From Flavobacterium caseinilyticum (GTDB taxonomy: Bacteria > Bacteroidota > Bacteroidia > Flavobacteriales > Flavobacteriaceae): 64,000 nt of DNA. The position numbers and the translations under genes were made by a program. Positions within the stretch are counted from its first letter, which is position 1. The number at the start of each line of letters is the position of its first letter. The notes beneath the pieces are model-generated. The model was not told where the DNA came from. It searched no databases and saw only the letters and a program-made list of their open reading frames with translations. Below are positions 8,854 to 18,026 of this stretch, in pieces. The stretch covers positions 1-64,000 of the forward strand of contig NZ_SMFM01000003.1 in the NCBI RefSeq assembly GCF_004349085.1, in the 5' to 3' direction.

Positions 8854-9650
8854 TAGTCAGCTGATTGAATAGTAATTGGTAAAGAATAAAGAACCCTTAC
8901 TGGTTTACCGTTTTGTATTCCTGGTGACCATCTTGGTGACTTTTTCAAAACACGTATAGCTTCTTTTCCTGTACCATAACCAATATCTCTAATCACTTTA
9001 ATATCGGTCAAAGAACCATCTTTTTCAACAACAAAAGTAACGTAAACTTTACCTTTTAATCCTTCTTCTTCAGGAGTTTGGTAGTTGCTACCAACAAACT
9101 TGTAAAATTTATCGATTCCCCCTGGAAAATCAGGTTTTACCTCAATACCCGCAGTGTTATATATCTGGTTATCAACCTCTTCAACAACTGCTGCCTTTCC
9201 AGTACCAACTGGCTCAACTGTTAAAACAGCATCTGGATCTCCTTTTATGGTTTCGGCACCTACCTTCTTGTCTTTAATTTCAACAATTTTTGGTGGCTCT
9301 TCGGTCACTTCCTCAGCTTTGGCAACAACCGGCTTCACAAACTTAACTTGATCCACTTTTGGCGGCGGAGGTGGTGGTGGCGGCACATTCAATTTTGGCT
9401 TTTCTTCCTTTGGAGGTAATTTTATGGCAGTGATCTTGATATCCCTATCAACCTCTTGCTCCTCACCTTCAGGCAATAAGTTTATGATAAGCGGAGCGGC
9501 CACAGCAAGACTAAAAAATACACCACCAATTATAAGTGCTTTAATAGTAGTTTTTCTGTTTGACTGTCTTAATTCATAAGCTCCATAAACCTTATTACGC
9601 CCCTCGAATACGATATCAAGCCATTGGTTTTTTAATATGTCTAATTTCAT
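8853..9650 (-). CDS. tonB: energy transducer TonB
   Basis: A 265-residue TonB. An unusual N-terminal cytoplasmic stretch (DIVFEGRNKVYGAYELRQ, typical of Bacteroidota TonB) precedes one TM at about 34-60. A proline-rich periplasmic linker with eight consecutive prolines lies near 89-96, and the TonB C-terminal domain (about 175-262) includes GKVYVTFVVEKDGSLTDIKV and SPRWSPGIQNGKPV. It transmits proton-motive energy from ExbB/ExbD to outer-membrane TonB-dependent receptors. It follows the two exbD genes in one operon. Confidence 0.95.
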   Translation of the reverse strand: MKLDILKNQWLDIVFEGRNKVYGAYELRQSNRKTTIKALIIGGVFFSLAVAAPLIINLLPEGEEQEVDRDIKITAIKLPPKEEKPKLNVPPPPPPPPKVDQVKFVKPVVAKAEEVTEEPPKIVEIKDKKVGAETIKGDPDAVLTVEPVGTGKAAVVEEVDNQIYNTAGIEVKPDFPGGIDKFYKFVGSNYQTPEEEGLKGKVYVTFVVEKDGSLTDIKVIRDIGYGTGKEAIRVLKKSPRWSPGIQNGKPVRVLYSLPITIQSAD

Positions 9651-9686
9651 TTTTCTTAATTATTAGGTTATTAGGAAACAAGATTA

Positions 9687-10253
9687 TTACTGCTTTCCTT
9701 CTAACAATTTTTGTTCTTCAGGAGAATATTCAGGAACGATGGCGTAATTACCAAAATCTCCTACCCCAACAATTGCCATTTCATCAAGTATGTCAACTAA
9801 ATTCTTGTAATTAGATTTTTTACTAGGCTTGATGATTACAATTAAACCATTCTTAGGCTTTCCTAATGCTGCAGAATAAGCTAAAACTGATTTTTGTCTA
9901 GACAAAAGTTCTTTACGTATACCATCTTTCCCGAAAGCAATATCTTTCGGACCTGCAATTGGCGCATTTAACAATCCGACATAATAAACCAACTTATCAT
10001 CTTTACCTAACATAATTGTCATAGTACGATTCTCGTCAACTTTCATGTCAACATTGTCCTTGTTTGGGTCTTTATCTGGCAACGCCAAACTCATCGATTG
10101 AGGTTTAGACAAAGTGGTAGTCAACATAAAAAATGTAATCAATAAAAAAGCTAAATCAACCATAGCAGTCAAATCTACCTTAGCATTTGATTTTTTACTT
10201 CTTACTTTCCCACCTTTTTTGCCTCCACCGTCACCGGTATTTAATTCAGCCAT
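9687..10253 (-). CDS. exbD: biopolymer transporter ExbD (second copy)
   Basis: A 188-residue ExbD/TolR. A Lys/Gly-rich N-tail precedes the single TM at about 27-48, which carries the conserved proton-path Asp33 in TAMVDLAFLLITFF. A periplasmic domain follows, with LVDILDEMAIVG. It partners ExbB at the inner membrane. It differs from the first exbD (10272) in N-tail and length. Bacteroidota clusters usually carry two ExbD paralogues, possibly forming a heteromeric pair. Confidence 0.93.
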   Translation of the reverse strand: MAELNTGDGGGKKGGKVRSKKSNAKVDLTAMVDLAFLLITFFMLTTTLSKPQSMSLALPDKDPNKDNVDMKVDENRTMTIMLGKDDKLVYYVGLLNAPIAGPKDIAFGKDGIRKELLSRQKSVLAYSAALGKPKNGLIVIIKPSKKSNYKNLVDILDEMAIVGVGDFGNYAIVPEYSPEEQKLLEGKQ

Positions 10254-10271
10254 TTTAGTGTATTTTTTTTA

Positions 10272-10883
10272 TTAAAAATCTTTTCCTCTCAAACCAGTAA
10301 CCAAACTAAAGCTATTGATTTTTTGCTCTTGTAAAACATCCATCACTTTTTTAATAGCTGGATACTCTTCTTTTGCATCTCCTTTAATAGCGACTTGCAA
10401 TTCCTTGTCATTGATTTCTATATTCGCTATACGCGCATTATAGATCCACTCTTTTAATTGATTGTCAAGCGAATCAATTGGAATACCAGGCTGACCTGCT
10501 TTACTCCTATCAGCTGCTTTCATATCAATGATTTGTTTCAAATTAAGAAGTGGCACACCAAAATCATCCATCATTGAAAAAGTTGCCTTATCACTATCTG
10601 AAAAATTCACATTGTATTTCTCACCCATTAACTCTAACGTTCTCATACGAACTTCTCTGCCTTTCAAATCAAAAAACACTTTTCCTTTACCCACAGTTAA
10701 AGTAGCTAAATCCGTTTCAGGTAATTTAGTCTGAACTGTTGATGTAGGTGTATCTACAGGAAGTGCTTCCGGTATCTTGGCTGTTGAAGTCATTACAAAG
10801 AAAGTAAGCAAAAGGAATGCGACATCACACATAGCGGTCATATCTGTAGAGCCCGGATTTTTATTTATTTTTATTTTAGCCAT
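10272..10883 (-). CDS. exbD: biopolymer transporter ExbD (first copy)
   Basis: A 203-residue ExbD with a short basic N-tail, the TM at about 14-35 with Asp20 in TAMCDVAFLLLTFF, and a periplasmic domain ending in YPAIKKVMDVLQEQKINSF. It lies 37 bp after exbB and 18 bp before the second exbD. The periplasmic domain is longer than in classical ExbD, with an insert around residues 85-140. Confidence 0.93.
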   Translation of the reverse strand: MAKIKINKNPGSTDMTAMCDVAFLLLTFFVMTSTAKIPEALPVDTPTSTVQTKLPETDLATLTVGKGKVFFDLKGREVRMRTLELMGEKYNVNFSDSDKATFSMMDDFGVPLLNLKQIIDMKAADRSKAGQPGIPIDSLDNQLKEWIYNARIANIEINDKELQVAIKGDAKEEYPAIKKVMDVLQEQKINSFSLVTGLRGKDF

Positions 10884-10920
10884 TCTTTTTGTTTTTTATT
10901 TGATAATAACATCAACAAGA

Positions 10921-11739
10921 TTACTGCTTCAAACTCCCTCTAAATCTTCTGTAAGAGTTCACAATTGAAACCGCAGCCTCATCGATTGAGTATGTCAAAT
11001 CATCTATTTTAGAAGTAAAGAAATTATAAGAGATAATTGCTACTGCTGAAGTTCCAATACCAGTTGCAGTATTAATCAATGCTTCAGAAATACCAGCTGC
11101 AAGTGCCGCTTGATCAGGAGTACCAGCCGCTGCTAATGCACCAAACGCTTTAATCATACCCGCTACTGTTCCTAATAATCCAACAAGAGTTCCTAAAGAT
11201 ACTAATGAAGAGATGATAGTCATGTTTTTTTGCAACATTGGCATTTCTAGTGAAGTTGCCTCTTCAATTTCTTTGTGAATAGTCTCTGCTGCTTCCTCAC
11301 TATTAAATCCTTCTTTTTTCACTGCTTGGTATTTTACCAATGCAGATTTAATTGCATTTGCAACAGATCCTTGTTGTTTGTCACATGAAACGATAGCTTC
11401 ATCAATTTCTCCTGCTTTGATGCTCGCTTGTATCTTAGCCATAAACACATCTAACTTAGTCTTTCCAGCTGCTTTAGAGATTACAAAATATCTTTCAATT
11501 GAAAAAACAAGAACCATTAACAACATTCCTAGTAATACGGGAACAACTGCTCCACCATGATAAACTTGACCTAATGTGTTTATCGGAGTCCCTGTTTCAA
11601 TGTTACCTCCCTCAAAGTTTGCAGGATTCCCCATCACGAATTTCCAAATCACCACACCAACACCAATACAGGCAGCAATAATCAATCCTGAAACCATTCC
11701 TCCTCCGTTTGCTGTTTTTTCTTTTTTAACGTTTGCCAT
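10921..11739 (-). CDS. exbB: MotA/TolQ/ExbB proton channel family protein
   Basis: A 272-residue ExbB. TM1 is near 13-32, an additional N-terminal segment compared with the three-TM core, followed by TMs at about 62-82, 165-190 and 210-235. The core signature LVGLLGTVAGMIKAF and GISEALINTATGIGTSAVA are the MotA/TolQ/ExbB pore segments. It starts the operon and forms the proton channel with ExbD that energises TonB. Confidence 0.94.
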   Translation of the reverse strand: MANVKKEKTANGGGMVSGLIIAACIGVGVVIWKFVMGNPANFEGGNIETGTPINTLGQVYHGGAVVPVLLGMLLMVLVFSIERYFVISKAAGKTKLDVFMAKIQASIKAGEIDEAIVSCDKQQGSVANAIKSALVKYQAVKKEGFNSEEAAETIHKEIEEATSLEMPMLQKNMTIISSLVSLGTLVGLLGTVAGMIKAFGALAAAGTPDQAALAAGISEALINTATGIGTSAVAIISYNFFTSKIDDLTYSIDEAAVSIVNSYRRFRGSLKQ

Positions 11740-12114
11740 TTTTTTTTTAATTTTAATAGTTTTAAATAAATTATCTTAGTTATATTAAACTTGTAGTGGA
11801 GCAAATTTATATTTTTAGTTCAAATAAAAAAACTTTTTTTTATTTAATTATTATTAAATTAATTTTAAAAACATATTTATGATTGAATGGCTTGCATTTC
11901 TGTAAGTTTACATAAAAGAAAACACTGTTTTACACAAAATACCATATTTTTTTAAGAATAATTAACACAATATATCAATAACAAGCTAATTAGCCAGAAA
12001 ATGGTTATTTTGTCATATTAACAATTAATAAGCAGGAAAACTGCAATATCCATTACAATTACCCATTAGAGAAAAAAAATAATATCTTGCATATGTTTTA
12101 AATACAACTTGATT
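11740..12114. promoter_or_regulatory. divergent AT-rich intergenic region with a -7 box for exbB
   Basis: A 375-bp region between the divergent exbB and HerA-like genes. A TAAATTTG -7 box on the minus strand (11809-11802) could start the TonB operon with a 5' UTR of about 55 nt. The rest is very AT-rich without a clear repeat or RNA; no strong TANNTTTG was found on the plus strand for the gene at 12115. Confidence 0.45.
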
Positions 12115-13635
12115 ATGAGCAAAAAAGAAGATTTCGCGAAACATATTACTGAAGGATACTCTAGTAAAGGAGAAAGTATTACTTTGGGCGGAGCCATTTT
12201 AGACGGAGAAGCCTTGCTAGATGCTCATGTAAAAATCCCATTAAAAACCTTGAACCGTCATGGTTTGATCGCCGGAGCTACCGGAACCGGGAAAACAAAA
12301 ACCATTCAAGTTCTTTCTGAACAATTATCAAGTTTTGGCATTCCAGTCTTAATGATGGATATTAAAGGTGATTTTAGCGGCATCGCAAAAGAAGGTGAGG
12401 AAAAACCATTTATAACGGAACGCCACGCTAAAATCAACATCCCTTACTCCACAGCTAGTTTTCCCGTTGAAATCTTAACTTTGTCTGAACAAAACGGAGT
12501 ACGTCTTCGTGCAACAATATCAGAGTTTGGACCTGTATTATTCTCCAGAATTCTAAATTTAAACGATACTCAATCCGGAGTAATTTCTGTTATTTTTAAA
12601 TATTGTGATGACAATAAAATGCCTTTGTTGGATTTAAAGGACATCAAAAAAGTAATCAATTACATTACCGAAGAAGGAAAAGACGAAATTGAAGAACATT
12701 ATGGAAAAATTTCCACATCTACTACTGGAACTATTCTCAGAAAAATAATTGAACTCGAACAACAAGGAGCTGATTTGTTTTTTGGAGAAATGTCTTTTGA
12801 TGTAGAGGATTTAATGCGCATCGATGAGAACGGAAAAGGCTATATCAACATTCTGCGACTTACTGACATTCAAGACAAACCTAAGTTATTCTCGACCTTT
12901 ATGTTGAGTTTATTAGCTGAAATTTACCAGCAAATGCCCGAAAAAGGAGATTCTGACCAACCAGAATTGGTAATCTTTATTGACGAAGCTCATCTAATTT
13001 TCAACGAAGCAAGTAAAACCTTATTAGAACAAATTGAAACCATTGTAAAATTAATTCGCTCGAAGGGTATCGGGATTTATTTCATCACACAAAACCCGAT
13101 GGATATTCCAAGTGGCGTATTGGCACAATTAGGTTTAAAAATACAACATGCTTTAAGAGCTTTTACAGCCAATGACCGAAAAGCCATTAAACAAACCGCT
13201 GATAATTACCCAACGTCCGATTATTACAAAACGGATGAAATCCTGACCAGCCTTGGAATTGGAGAAGCTCTCGTTACTGCATTAAACGAAAAAGGGATTC
13301 CTACGCCACTTGCAGCAACAATGATGCGTGCCCCGATGAGCAGAATGGATATATTGACGGAAAGCGAAATTCAGGAAATCAACAATAAATCAAAACTCGT
13401 AAAAAAATACAGTGAACTGATTGATCGCGAAAGCGCTTACGAGATGCTAAATAAAAAAATCACCAATATTGAGGAAGAAGCTGCAGAAAAAGTACAGCAA
13501 AAAGCACCAGAAAAAAAACAAAGTAGTGATCCTAGTACCGCAAGCGTAGTAGGGAAATCAGTTTTAAAAGTACTTACAAGCGCCACGTTCATCAGAGGCG
13601 CTTTTGGTGTATTATCAAAAATGTTTAAAAAATAA
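12115..13635 (+). CDS. HerA-like ATPase, DUF853 (YjgR) family
   Basis: A 506-residue FtsK/HerA-superfamily ATPase. Walker A is GATGTGKT (54-61), Walker B is LVIFIDEAHLIF (about 283-294), and an arginine-finger-like block GIGIYFITQNPMDIPSG follows. The C-terminal tail is charged and Gln-rich and ends in a hydrophobic amphipathic stretch. DUF853 proteins are widespread and poorly understood; a role in DNA processing is inferred only from the HerA fold. An in-frame TTG at 12109 is ignored in favour of the ATG at 12115. No NurA nuclease is adjacent; the cupin gene follows after 8 bp. Confidence 0.88.
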   Translation: MSKKEDFAKHITEGYSSKGESITLGGAILDGEALLDAHVKIPLKTLNRHGLIAGATGTGKTKTIQVLSEQLSSFGIPVLMMDIKGDFSGIAKEGEEKPFITERHAKINIPYSTASFPVEILTLSEQNGVRLRATISEFGPVLFSRILNLNDTQSGVISVIFKYCDDNKMPLLDLKDIKKVINYITEEGKDEIEEHYGKISTSTTGTILRKIIELEQQGADLFFGEMSFDVEDLMRIDENGKGYINILRLTDIQDKPKLFSTFMLSLLAEIYQQMPEKGDSDQPELVIFIDEAHLIFNEASKTLLEQIETIVKLIRSKGIGIYFITQNPMDIPSGVLAQLGLKIQHALRAFTANDRKAIKQTADNYPTSDYYKTDEILTSLGIGEALVTALNEKGIPTPLAATMMRAPMSRMDILTESEIQEINNKSKLVKKYSELIDRESAYEMLNKKITNIEEEAAEKVQQKAPEKKQSSDPSTASVVGKSVLKVLTSATFIRGAFGVLSKMFKK

Positions 13636-13643
13636 AATCAGTT

Positions 13644-14006
13644 ATGAAAAAATATTTTATTCAAAATAGTCCCTTCGTTGTTCCCACTACCGATGGTAAA
13701 TTAATCGAAGAACATCACGGAAAGGCTTCAACAAATAATGCGGAAATCTCCATCGCTCATATGGTTGCACCACCTAAATGGAGTGAACCATTTCAAACTC
13801 CTGAATTTGAAGAGTACACCTATATAATTAAAGGTAAAAAGCAATTTATCATTGACGATGAAACTATCGTACTGGAAGCAGGGCAATCCATACAAATCGA
13901 GAAGAATACACGGGTTCAATATTCCAATCCTTTTGACGAACCTTGTGAATATATTGCGATTTGCAAACCAGCTTTCGATTTTACCAAAGTACATCGCGAG
14001 GAATAA
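13644..14006 (+). CDS. small cupin-domain protein
   Basis: A 120-residue single cupin barrel. The two cupin motifs are visible as EFEEYTYIIKGKKQFIIDDETIVLEAGQ (Glu-rich first motif) and NPFDEPCEYIAICKP. The usual metal-binding histidines of motif 1 are replaced by E/Y, so metal binding is uncertain. It is in an apparent operon with the HerA-like ATPase. Its neighbour on the other side is KMO, but the sequence does not resemble the cupin dioxygenase HAO. Confidence 0.75.
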   Translation: MKKYFIQNSPFVVPTTDGKLIEEHHGKASTNNAEISIAHMVAPPKWSEPFQTPEFEEYTYIIKGKKQFIIDDETIVLEAGQSIQIEKNTRVQYSNPFDEPCEYIAICKPAFDFTKVHREE

Positions 14007-14060
14007 GCAACAATACACGGAAAACATTATTGATATATAAAGCTAGCAACTTCTGAATAA

Positions 14061-15398
14061 TTATCCCAAAAGCTCTAGGATTTTATTTTCAACAGCTTCT
14101 GAATCCCATATTTCAGTAATGTTTTCCATTTTCAAGACTTCTTCCATGATGGCGTTTTGATAATCTCCTATCGCTAAAGCTTCTGCATACGGACGGTCAC
14201 TAAAAGTAACGCGACTGTATAAAGGAATCCATTTTTCAGGATGCTTATCTGAGAATGATTTTTCAATTTTCTTTTGCAAAAGGAAATTTTCATCAGCTGT
14301 CTTGGAACTCATTTCCAAAAAATTACGATACGAAAGTTCCGCAATCGCATCCGCATTTGGTTTACGTGATTTTTGGTATTCCGAGAAAATCGATTTCCAA
14401 TCGTCACCATATTTTTCCATCATTTCATAAAGCACCGAAATATCTTCAAAACCAGCATTCATTCCTTGTCCATAAAAAGGAACAATTGCATGACTGGCAT
14501 CTCCAATAAGTGCGATTTTATCCTCATAAGTCCACGGATAACATTTCATTGTTACTAATGTACTTGTTGGATTCTTAAAGAAATCTTCCGCAAGTTTTGG
14601 AATTACATCAATAGTATCCGGTAAGTTTTTTTCGAAAAAAGCCTCCACTAATTTTATGTCATTTAAGGATGCAAAAGAATTTTCTCCTTCAAAAGGCATA
14701 AACAAAGTACAGGTAAAACTTCCGTCTAAATTAGGCAACGCAATCAACATGTATTCACCGCGAGGCCAAATGTGAAATGAATTTTTATCTAATTTATGTG
14801 TTCCGTCAGCATTTGCAGGAATATTTAACTCCTTGTAACCAATAGGCAAAAATTCTTGTGAGTAGTCAAACATGCTTTGGCGTTGCATGCGGTGACGAAT
14901 CCTTGAAAAAGCACCGTCAGCACCAAAAACCATATCGTATTTTTTATCTTCCCAAGCACCACGTTCTGTTTCACCAATATGAAGGGTTGCATCATCAAGT
15001 GAAACATCCCATATTTTTTGTTCAAAAAAGAATTCTGCTCCGGCAGCTTCCGCCAAATCAATCATTTTCCTATTCAAAATCCCTCTGGATATCGAGTAAA
15101 TAGATTCACCTTCCTGACCGTAGTTTTGAAAATTGAATTTATCGACTAGGTGAATCGCACGCTTTTCCATAGGAATCGCAATTTTACGAACCTCGTTTCC
15201 TATTCCTACTCCATCCAAAGCTTTCCATCCGCGATTAGACATCGCTAAATTAATGGAACGACCAGAAAATTGTATTTTTCGAATATCAGGACTTCTATCG
15301 TAAACATGAACCGTATGACCTGCTTTACGAAGATAAATAGCCAATAAAGATCCAACTAATCCTGAACCTACAACCGCTATTTTTATGGGAGTTTGCAT
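14061..15398 (-). CDS. kmo: kynurenine 3-monooxygenase
   Basis: A 445-residue FAD monooxygenase that hydroxylates L-kynurenine to 3-hydroxykynurenine with NADPH and O2. The N-terminal GxGxxG is VVGSGLVGS, followed by HVYDRSPDIR and SGRSINLAMSNRGW, the substrate-side block specific to KMO. The second FAD motif is IALIGDASHAIVPFYGQGMNAGFED. Kynureninase, the next enzyme, lies at 20894 but is not co-transcribed. Tryptophan dioxygenase, formamidase and HAO are not in the window. Confidence 0.93.
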   Translation of the reverse strand: MQTPIKIAVVGSGLVGSLLAIYLRKAGHTVHVYDRSPDIRKIQFSGRSINLAMSNRGWKALDGVGIGNEVRKIAIPMEKRAIHLVDKFNFQNYGQEGESIYSISRGILNRKMIDLAEAAGAEFFFEQKIWDVSLDDATLHIGETERGAWEDKKYDMVFGADGAFSRIRHRMQRQSMFDYSQEFLPIGYKELNIPANADGTHKLDKNSFHIWPRGEYMLIALPNLDGSFTCTLFMPFEGENSFASLNDIKLVEAFFEKNLPDTIDVIPKLAEDFFKNPTSTLVTMKCYPWTYEDKIALIGDASHAIVPFYGQGMNAGFEDISVLYEMMEKYGDDWKSIFSEYQKSRKPNADAIAELSYRNFLEMSSKTADENFLLQKKIEKSFSDKHPEKWIPLYSRVTFSDRPYAEALAIGDYQNAIMEEVLKMENITEIWDSEAVENKILELLG

Positions 15399-15420
15399 TA
15401 TTTTTTTATAAAAAGTTAAG

Positions 15421-15428
15421 CAAAATTA
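15421..15428 (-). promoter_or_regulatory. candidate -7 box for kmo
   Basis: TAATTTTG on the minus strand matches TANNTTTG and lies 22 bp upstream of the kmo ATG; no clear TTG at the standard spacing. Confidence 0.4.
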
Positions 15429-15460
15429 CTGATTTATTATTTTAGGCTCTTTAAAAAGAA

Positions 15461-17851
15461 TCATTTTTTACGGGGAATAAAAACCAATTTTGTTGAAGTT
15501 CTAACAATCTCCTCTTTATTGAGCATCATTCTTCTGAATTTACCGGCATTATATAACTCTGCCTGATCGCTATAATGAGCACTCAACGGATTACCGGATT
15601 GTCCCGTAGGCAATATACTCCAGCTATTTTCTATGTCCGAAAAATCAATAATTCTTCTGGTTGACGGACCTCCTTTTACGACGTAATTCCCATCATCCGT
15701 AAAATCAAAAAACAGATTATTAATTACTTCCGTAGAACCAGAAACTTCAAAAGGACCAACATTAAAGATACTTCTTAAAGCCGCTACTTTCCCCAACGGA
15801 TGCTGATGTTCTAAAGTGTGTACTTTATTCCAAGTCCAATCCGAAACTGTATTTCCCAATTGGTTTTCTAGAGCTGCAACGGATTCTTTGAATGATTTTG
15901 AGACAATTTGACTTCTTGTTTCTTTCTCATTTTTGGTATTGATGTTATCCCACCAAAGCGATTTTTCATTCGTGATTTGTTTCGCTATAATTTGCTTCAT
16001 GATGTGCGTTCCTAAAAACATTTTGAAATTTTCAGCACCAAGCTCATCTTCAAAAGTATTTTTTAGATAATTAAAAATCCATTTATTATAAATAGTAGGA
16101 GCTACATCGCTCAGATTATTAGAACCTTTCCAATCTTTTAAAATACTAATAACTTGTTTTTCATTTTCCGAAAGGGATGCCTGATCTACATTTGATATTA
16201 AATTCTTCACCACTTTTGGAGCCACGGAAGAAGTATTATCAAAAATCATTTTCCCAACCGAAGCTATATCCCAATCTGATTTTGGATTCAATAATTGCGT
16301 GATTCTTTTGGCACGATCTTCTGGAAGATAATAACCCGGATACAAAAATCCGTCAATTGCTTCTGGTTGATTATTAGCAGAATACACGTAATTCCATCGG
16401 GGATTCACCGCCGAAGGATTTTTGGAGAAATCCAGAAATTGGTCAATATCATCCTCCCCACTAGCACCATCGAGAATAAAATTCGGATTCACTCCTTCTT
16501 TATGCTTGTATAATTTTCCAGTTGCCCACCAAGCTACATTTCCCTTGGCATCGCCATACATTACATTTAACCCTGGTGCTGCAATTAGTGAAACTCCTTT
16601 CTGAAAATCTGATTTATTTTTAGCATGTGAAAGCGCATATACTGCATCAAGAATTTGAATGGGTTGCTGTGTATAAATCCAAGACATCGAAACAGGTTTG
16701 TCTTGCTGTAAACCATCTATCAAATCGTTCATTACAGGACCGTGGCGCGTCACTTTTACGTTCAAAACTACATCTGCTGAATCTTTTACTTTGATTGTTT
16801 TTTTTCGAATTTCATATGCACTTAAGCCAGTTGGTGTCTTATATTCATTGGCATTAGCCGGATTATTCTGCTCTTGGTACAAATCAATATCATCATTTTC
16901 AAACATGGTCAAACCATACGCATAATCTCTGTTGTGTCCCAATAACGGATACGGAGTCCCTGCTAAATAACAGCCATACAATTCGAAATCCGGAGTAACA
17001 ATGTGCGCTTCATACCAAGTTCCAGGTTGTGAAAAACCAATATGAGGATCATTGGCAAAAATAACTTTTCCGTTTTTCGTTTTCTTTGGAGCAATAACCC
17101 AACTGTTACTTCCTATAAAAGGCGAAATTGGGGACTGATCCAAAAGCGACGCTACTGATTTTGAAATAGCAGCGTATTCTTGTGGCCTATCTTTGGCATT
17201 CTTAATTTTTGTAGTATTGAAGGAACCGTCAATTCCAAAATCCTTCAAATATTCCATTCCATATTTGTTTCGAATATCGGTCAACAACGGATCTGATTTT
17301 TGAGCCATTGCAAAACTAAAAGACATGTATCCAAAAATATTATAAACATCTTTAATCGTGAATTTCTCTTTTTTGACGCCCACCAAACTGAACTCTATCG
17401 GTGTAGTCCCTTCATCCATGTATTGATTAATGCCTTCCAAATAAGCCATCGTCAATTGGTAACTGGGACTGTTTTTATCCAAACCAGCAATCGCTTTGGC
17501 AGAAGCTTCTTCGATTCCCAATCCAGCAAAGAATTTATCGTTTTTCAATGCCACTGAACCAAAAATCTCCGACAATCTTCCCGGGGCAATACGACGCATC
17601 AATTCCATTTGCCACAATCTGTCTTGCGCATGCACATATCCCAAGGCCACCATGGCATCTTTTGAAGTAGTCGCATAAATATGAGGAACACCAAATTCAT
17701 CAAAATAAACGGTGGTTTCATTCTTAATGTTTTTCAAGCGTAACTTGCCATCGTATTTTGGTTTCAAATAATAACCATAAACAAGCATCGTTACCGCTAA
17801 AACAACTACTAACGAAAGCAAAACAAGAAGGACTTTTCTAAGTATTTTCAT
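15461..17851 (-). CDS. penicillin acylase family (Ntn-hydrolase) protein
   Basis: A 796-residue precursor of the penicillin-acylase Ntn-hydrolase family. A signal or anchor segment (about 6-26) is followed by the alpha chain with FGVPHIYATTSKDAMVALGYVHAQDRLWQM. The beta chain would start at Ser248 in GSNSWVI, the self-processing site and nucleophile, followed by NDPHIGFSQPGTWYE. The real substrate may be an N-acyl amino acid, acyl-homoserine lactone or peptide; sequence alone does not decide. The open frame extends to 17938, but the ATG at 17851 gives a proper signal peptide and a -7 box lies at 17871. Confidence 0.88.
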   Translation of the reverse strand: MKILRKVLLVLLSLVVVLAVTMLVYGYYLKPKYDGKLRLKNIKNETTVYFDEFGVPHIYATTSKDAMVALGYVHAQDRLWQMELMRRIAPGRLSEIFGSVALKNDKFFAGLGIEEASAKAIAGLDKNSPSYQLTMAYLEGINQYMDEGTTPIEFSLVGVKKEKFTIKDVYNIFGYMSFSFAMAQKSDPLLTDIRNKYGMEYLKDFGIDGSFNTTKIKNAKDRPQEYAAISKSVASLLDQSPISPFIGSNSWVIAPKKTKNGKVIFANDPHIGFSQPGTWYEAHIVTPDFELYGCYLAGTPYPLLGHNRDYAYGLTMFENDDIDLYQEQNNPANANEYKTPTGLSAYEIRKKTIKVKDSADVVLNVKVTRHGPVMNDLIDGLQQDKPVSMSWIYTQQPIQILDAVYALSHAKNKSDFQKGVSLIAAPGLNVMYGDAKGNVAWWATGKLYKHKEGVNPNFILDGASGEDDIDQFLDFSKNPSAVNPRWNYVYSANNQPEAIDGFLYPGYYLPEDRAKRITQLLNPKSDWDIASVGKMIFDNTSSVAPKVVKNLISNVDQASLSENEKQVISILKDWKGSNNLSDVAPTIYNKWIFNYLKNTFEDELGAENFKMFLGTHIMKQIIAKQITNEKSLWWDNINTKNEKETRSQIVSKSFKESVAALENQLGNTVSDWTWNKVHTLEHQHPLGKVAALRSIFNVGPFEVSGSTEVINNLFFDFTDDGNYVVKGGPSTRRIIDFSDIENSWSILPTGQSGNPLSAHYSDQAELYNAGKFRRMMLNKEEIVRTSTKLVFIPRKK

Positions 17852-17870
17852 CTTTGGATAAATTGAAAAA

Positions 17871-17878
17871 CAAATATA
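17871..17878 (-). promoter_or_regulatory. candidate -7 box for the penicillin-acylase gene
   Basis: TATATTTG on the minus strand, 19 bp upstream of the ATG at 17851. This short leader supports the downstream start codon. Confidence 0.5.
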
Positions 17879-17963
17879 TAGGATTTGGAAGTTATTTAAA
17901 ACTATTTGTTCCAATGTGTTTATTTGACACCGTAACAAAAAAATGATTGATGAATTTAAAATA

Positions 17964-17999
17964 TTTTGTTTAATTAATTTTATATTTAATTAAACAAAA
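17964..17999. promoter_or_regulatory. perfect 14-bp inverted repeat, candidate operator
   Basis: TTTTGTTTAATTAA (17964-17977) and its exact reverse complement TTAATTAAACAAAA (17986-17999) are separated by 8 bp. The right arm ends one base before the -7 box at 18001, so it covers the -33 region where RNA polymerase would bind. There is no T-tract or gene end, so it is not a terminator. The regulator is not in the window. Confidence 0.7.
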
Positions 18000-18000
18000 G

Positions 18001-18008
18001 TATATTTG
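18001..18008 (+). promoter_or_regulatory. -7 box of the flavin reductase-photolyase operon
   Basis: TATATTTG matches TANNTTTG and lies 18 bp before the ATG at 18027. No TTG is found at 19 bp; that position falls inside the inverted repeat, which fits a promoter needing an activator or controlled by a repressor. Confidence 0.6.
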
Positions 18009-18026
18009 TTTCAAATATGACTAAAT

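Noticed and set aside
13644..14006. Cupin as 3-hydroxyanthranilate dioxygenase next to KMO
   Set aside because: Too short (120 residues), motif-1 histidines are absent, and it is co-oriented with the HerA-like gene, not with kmo.
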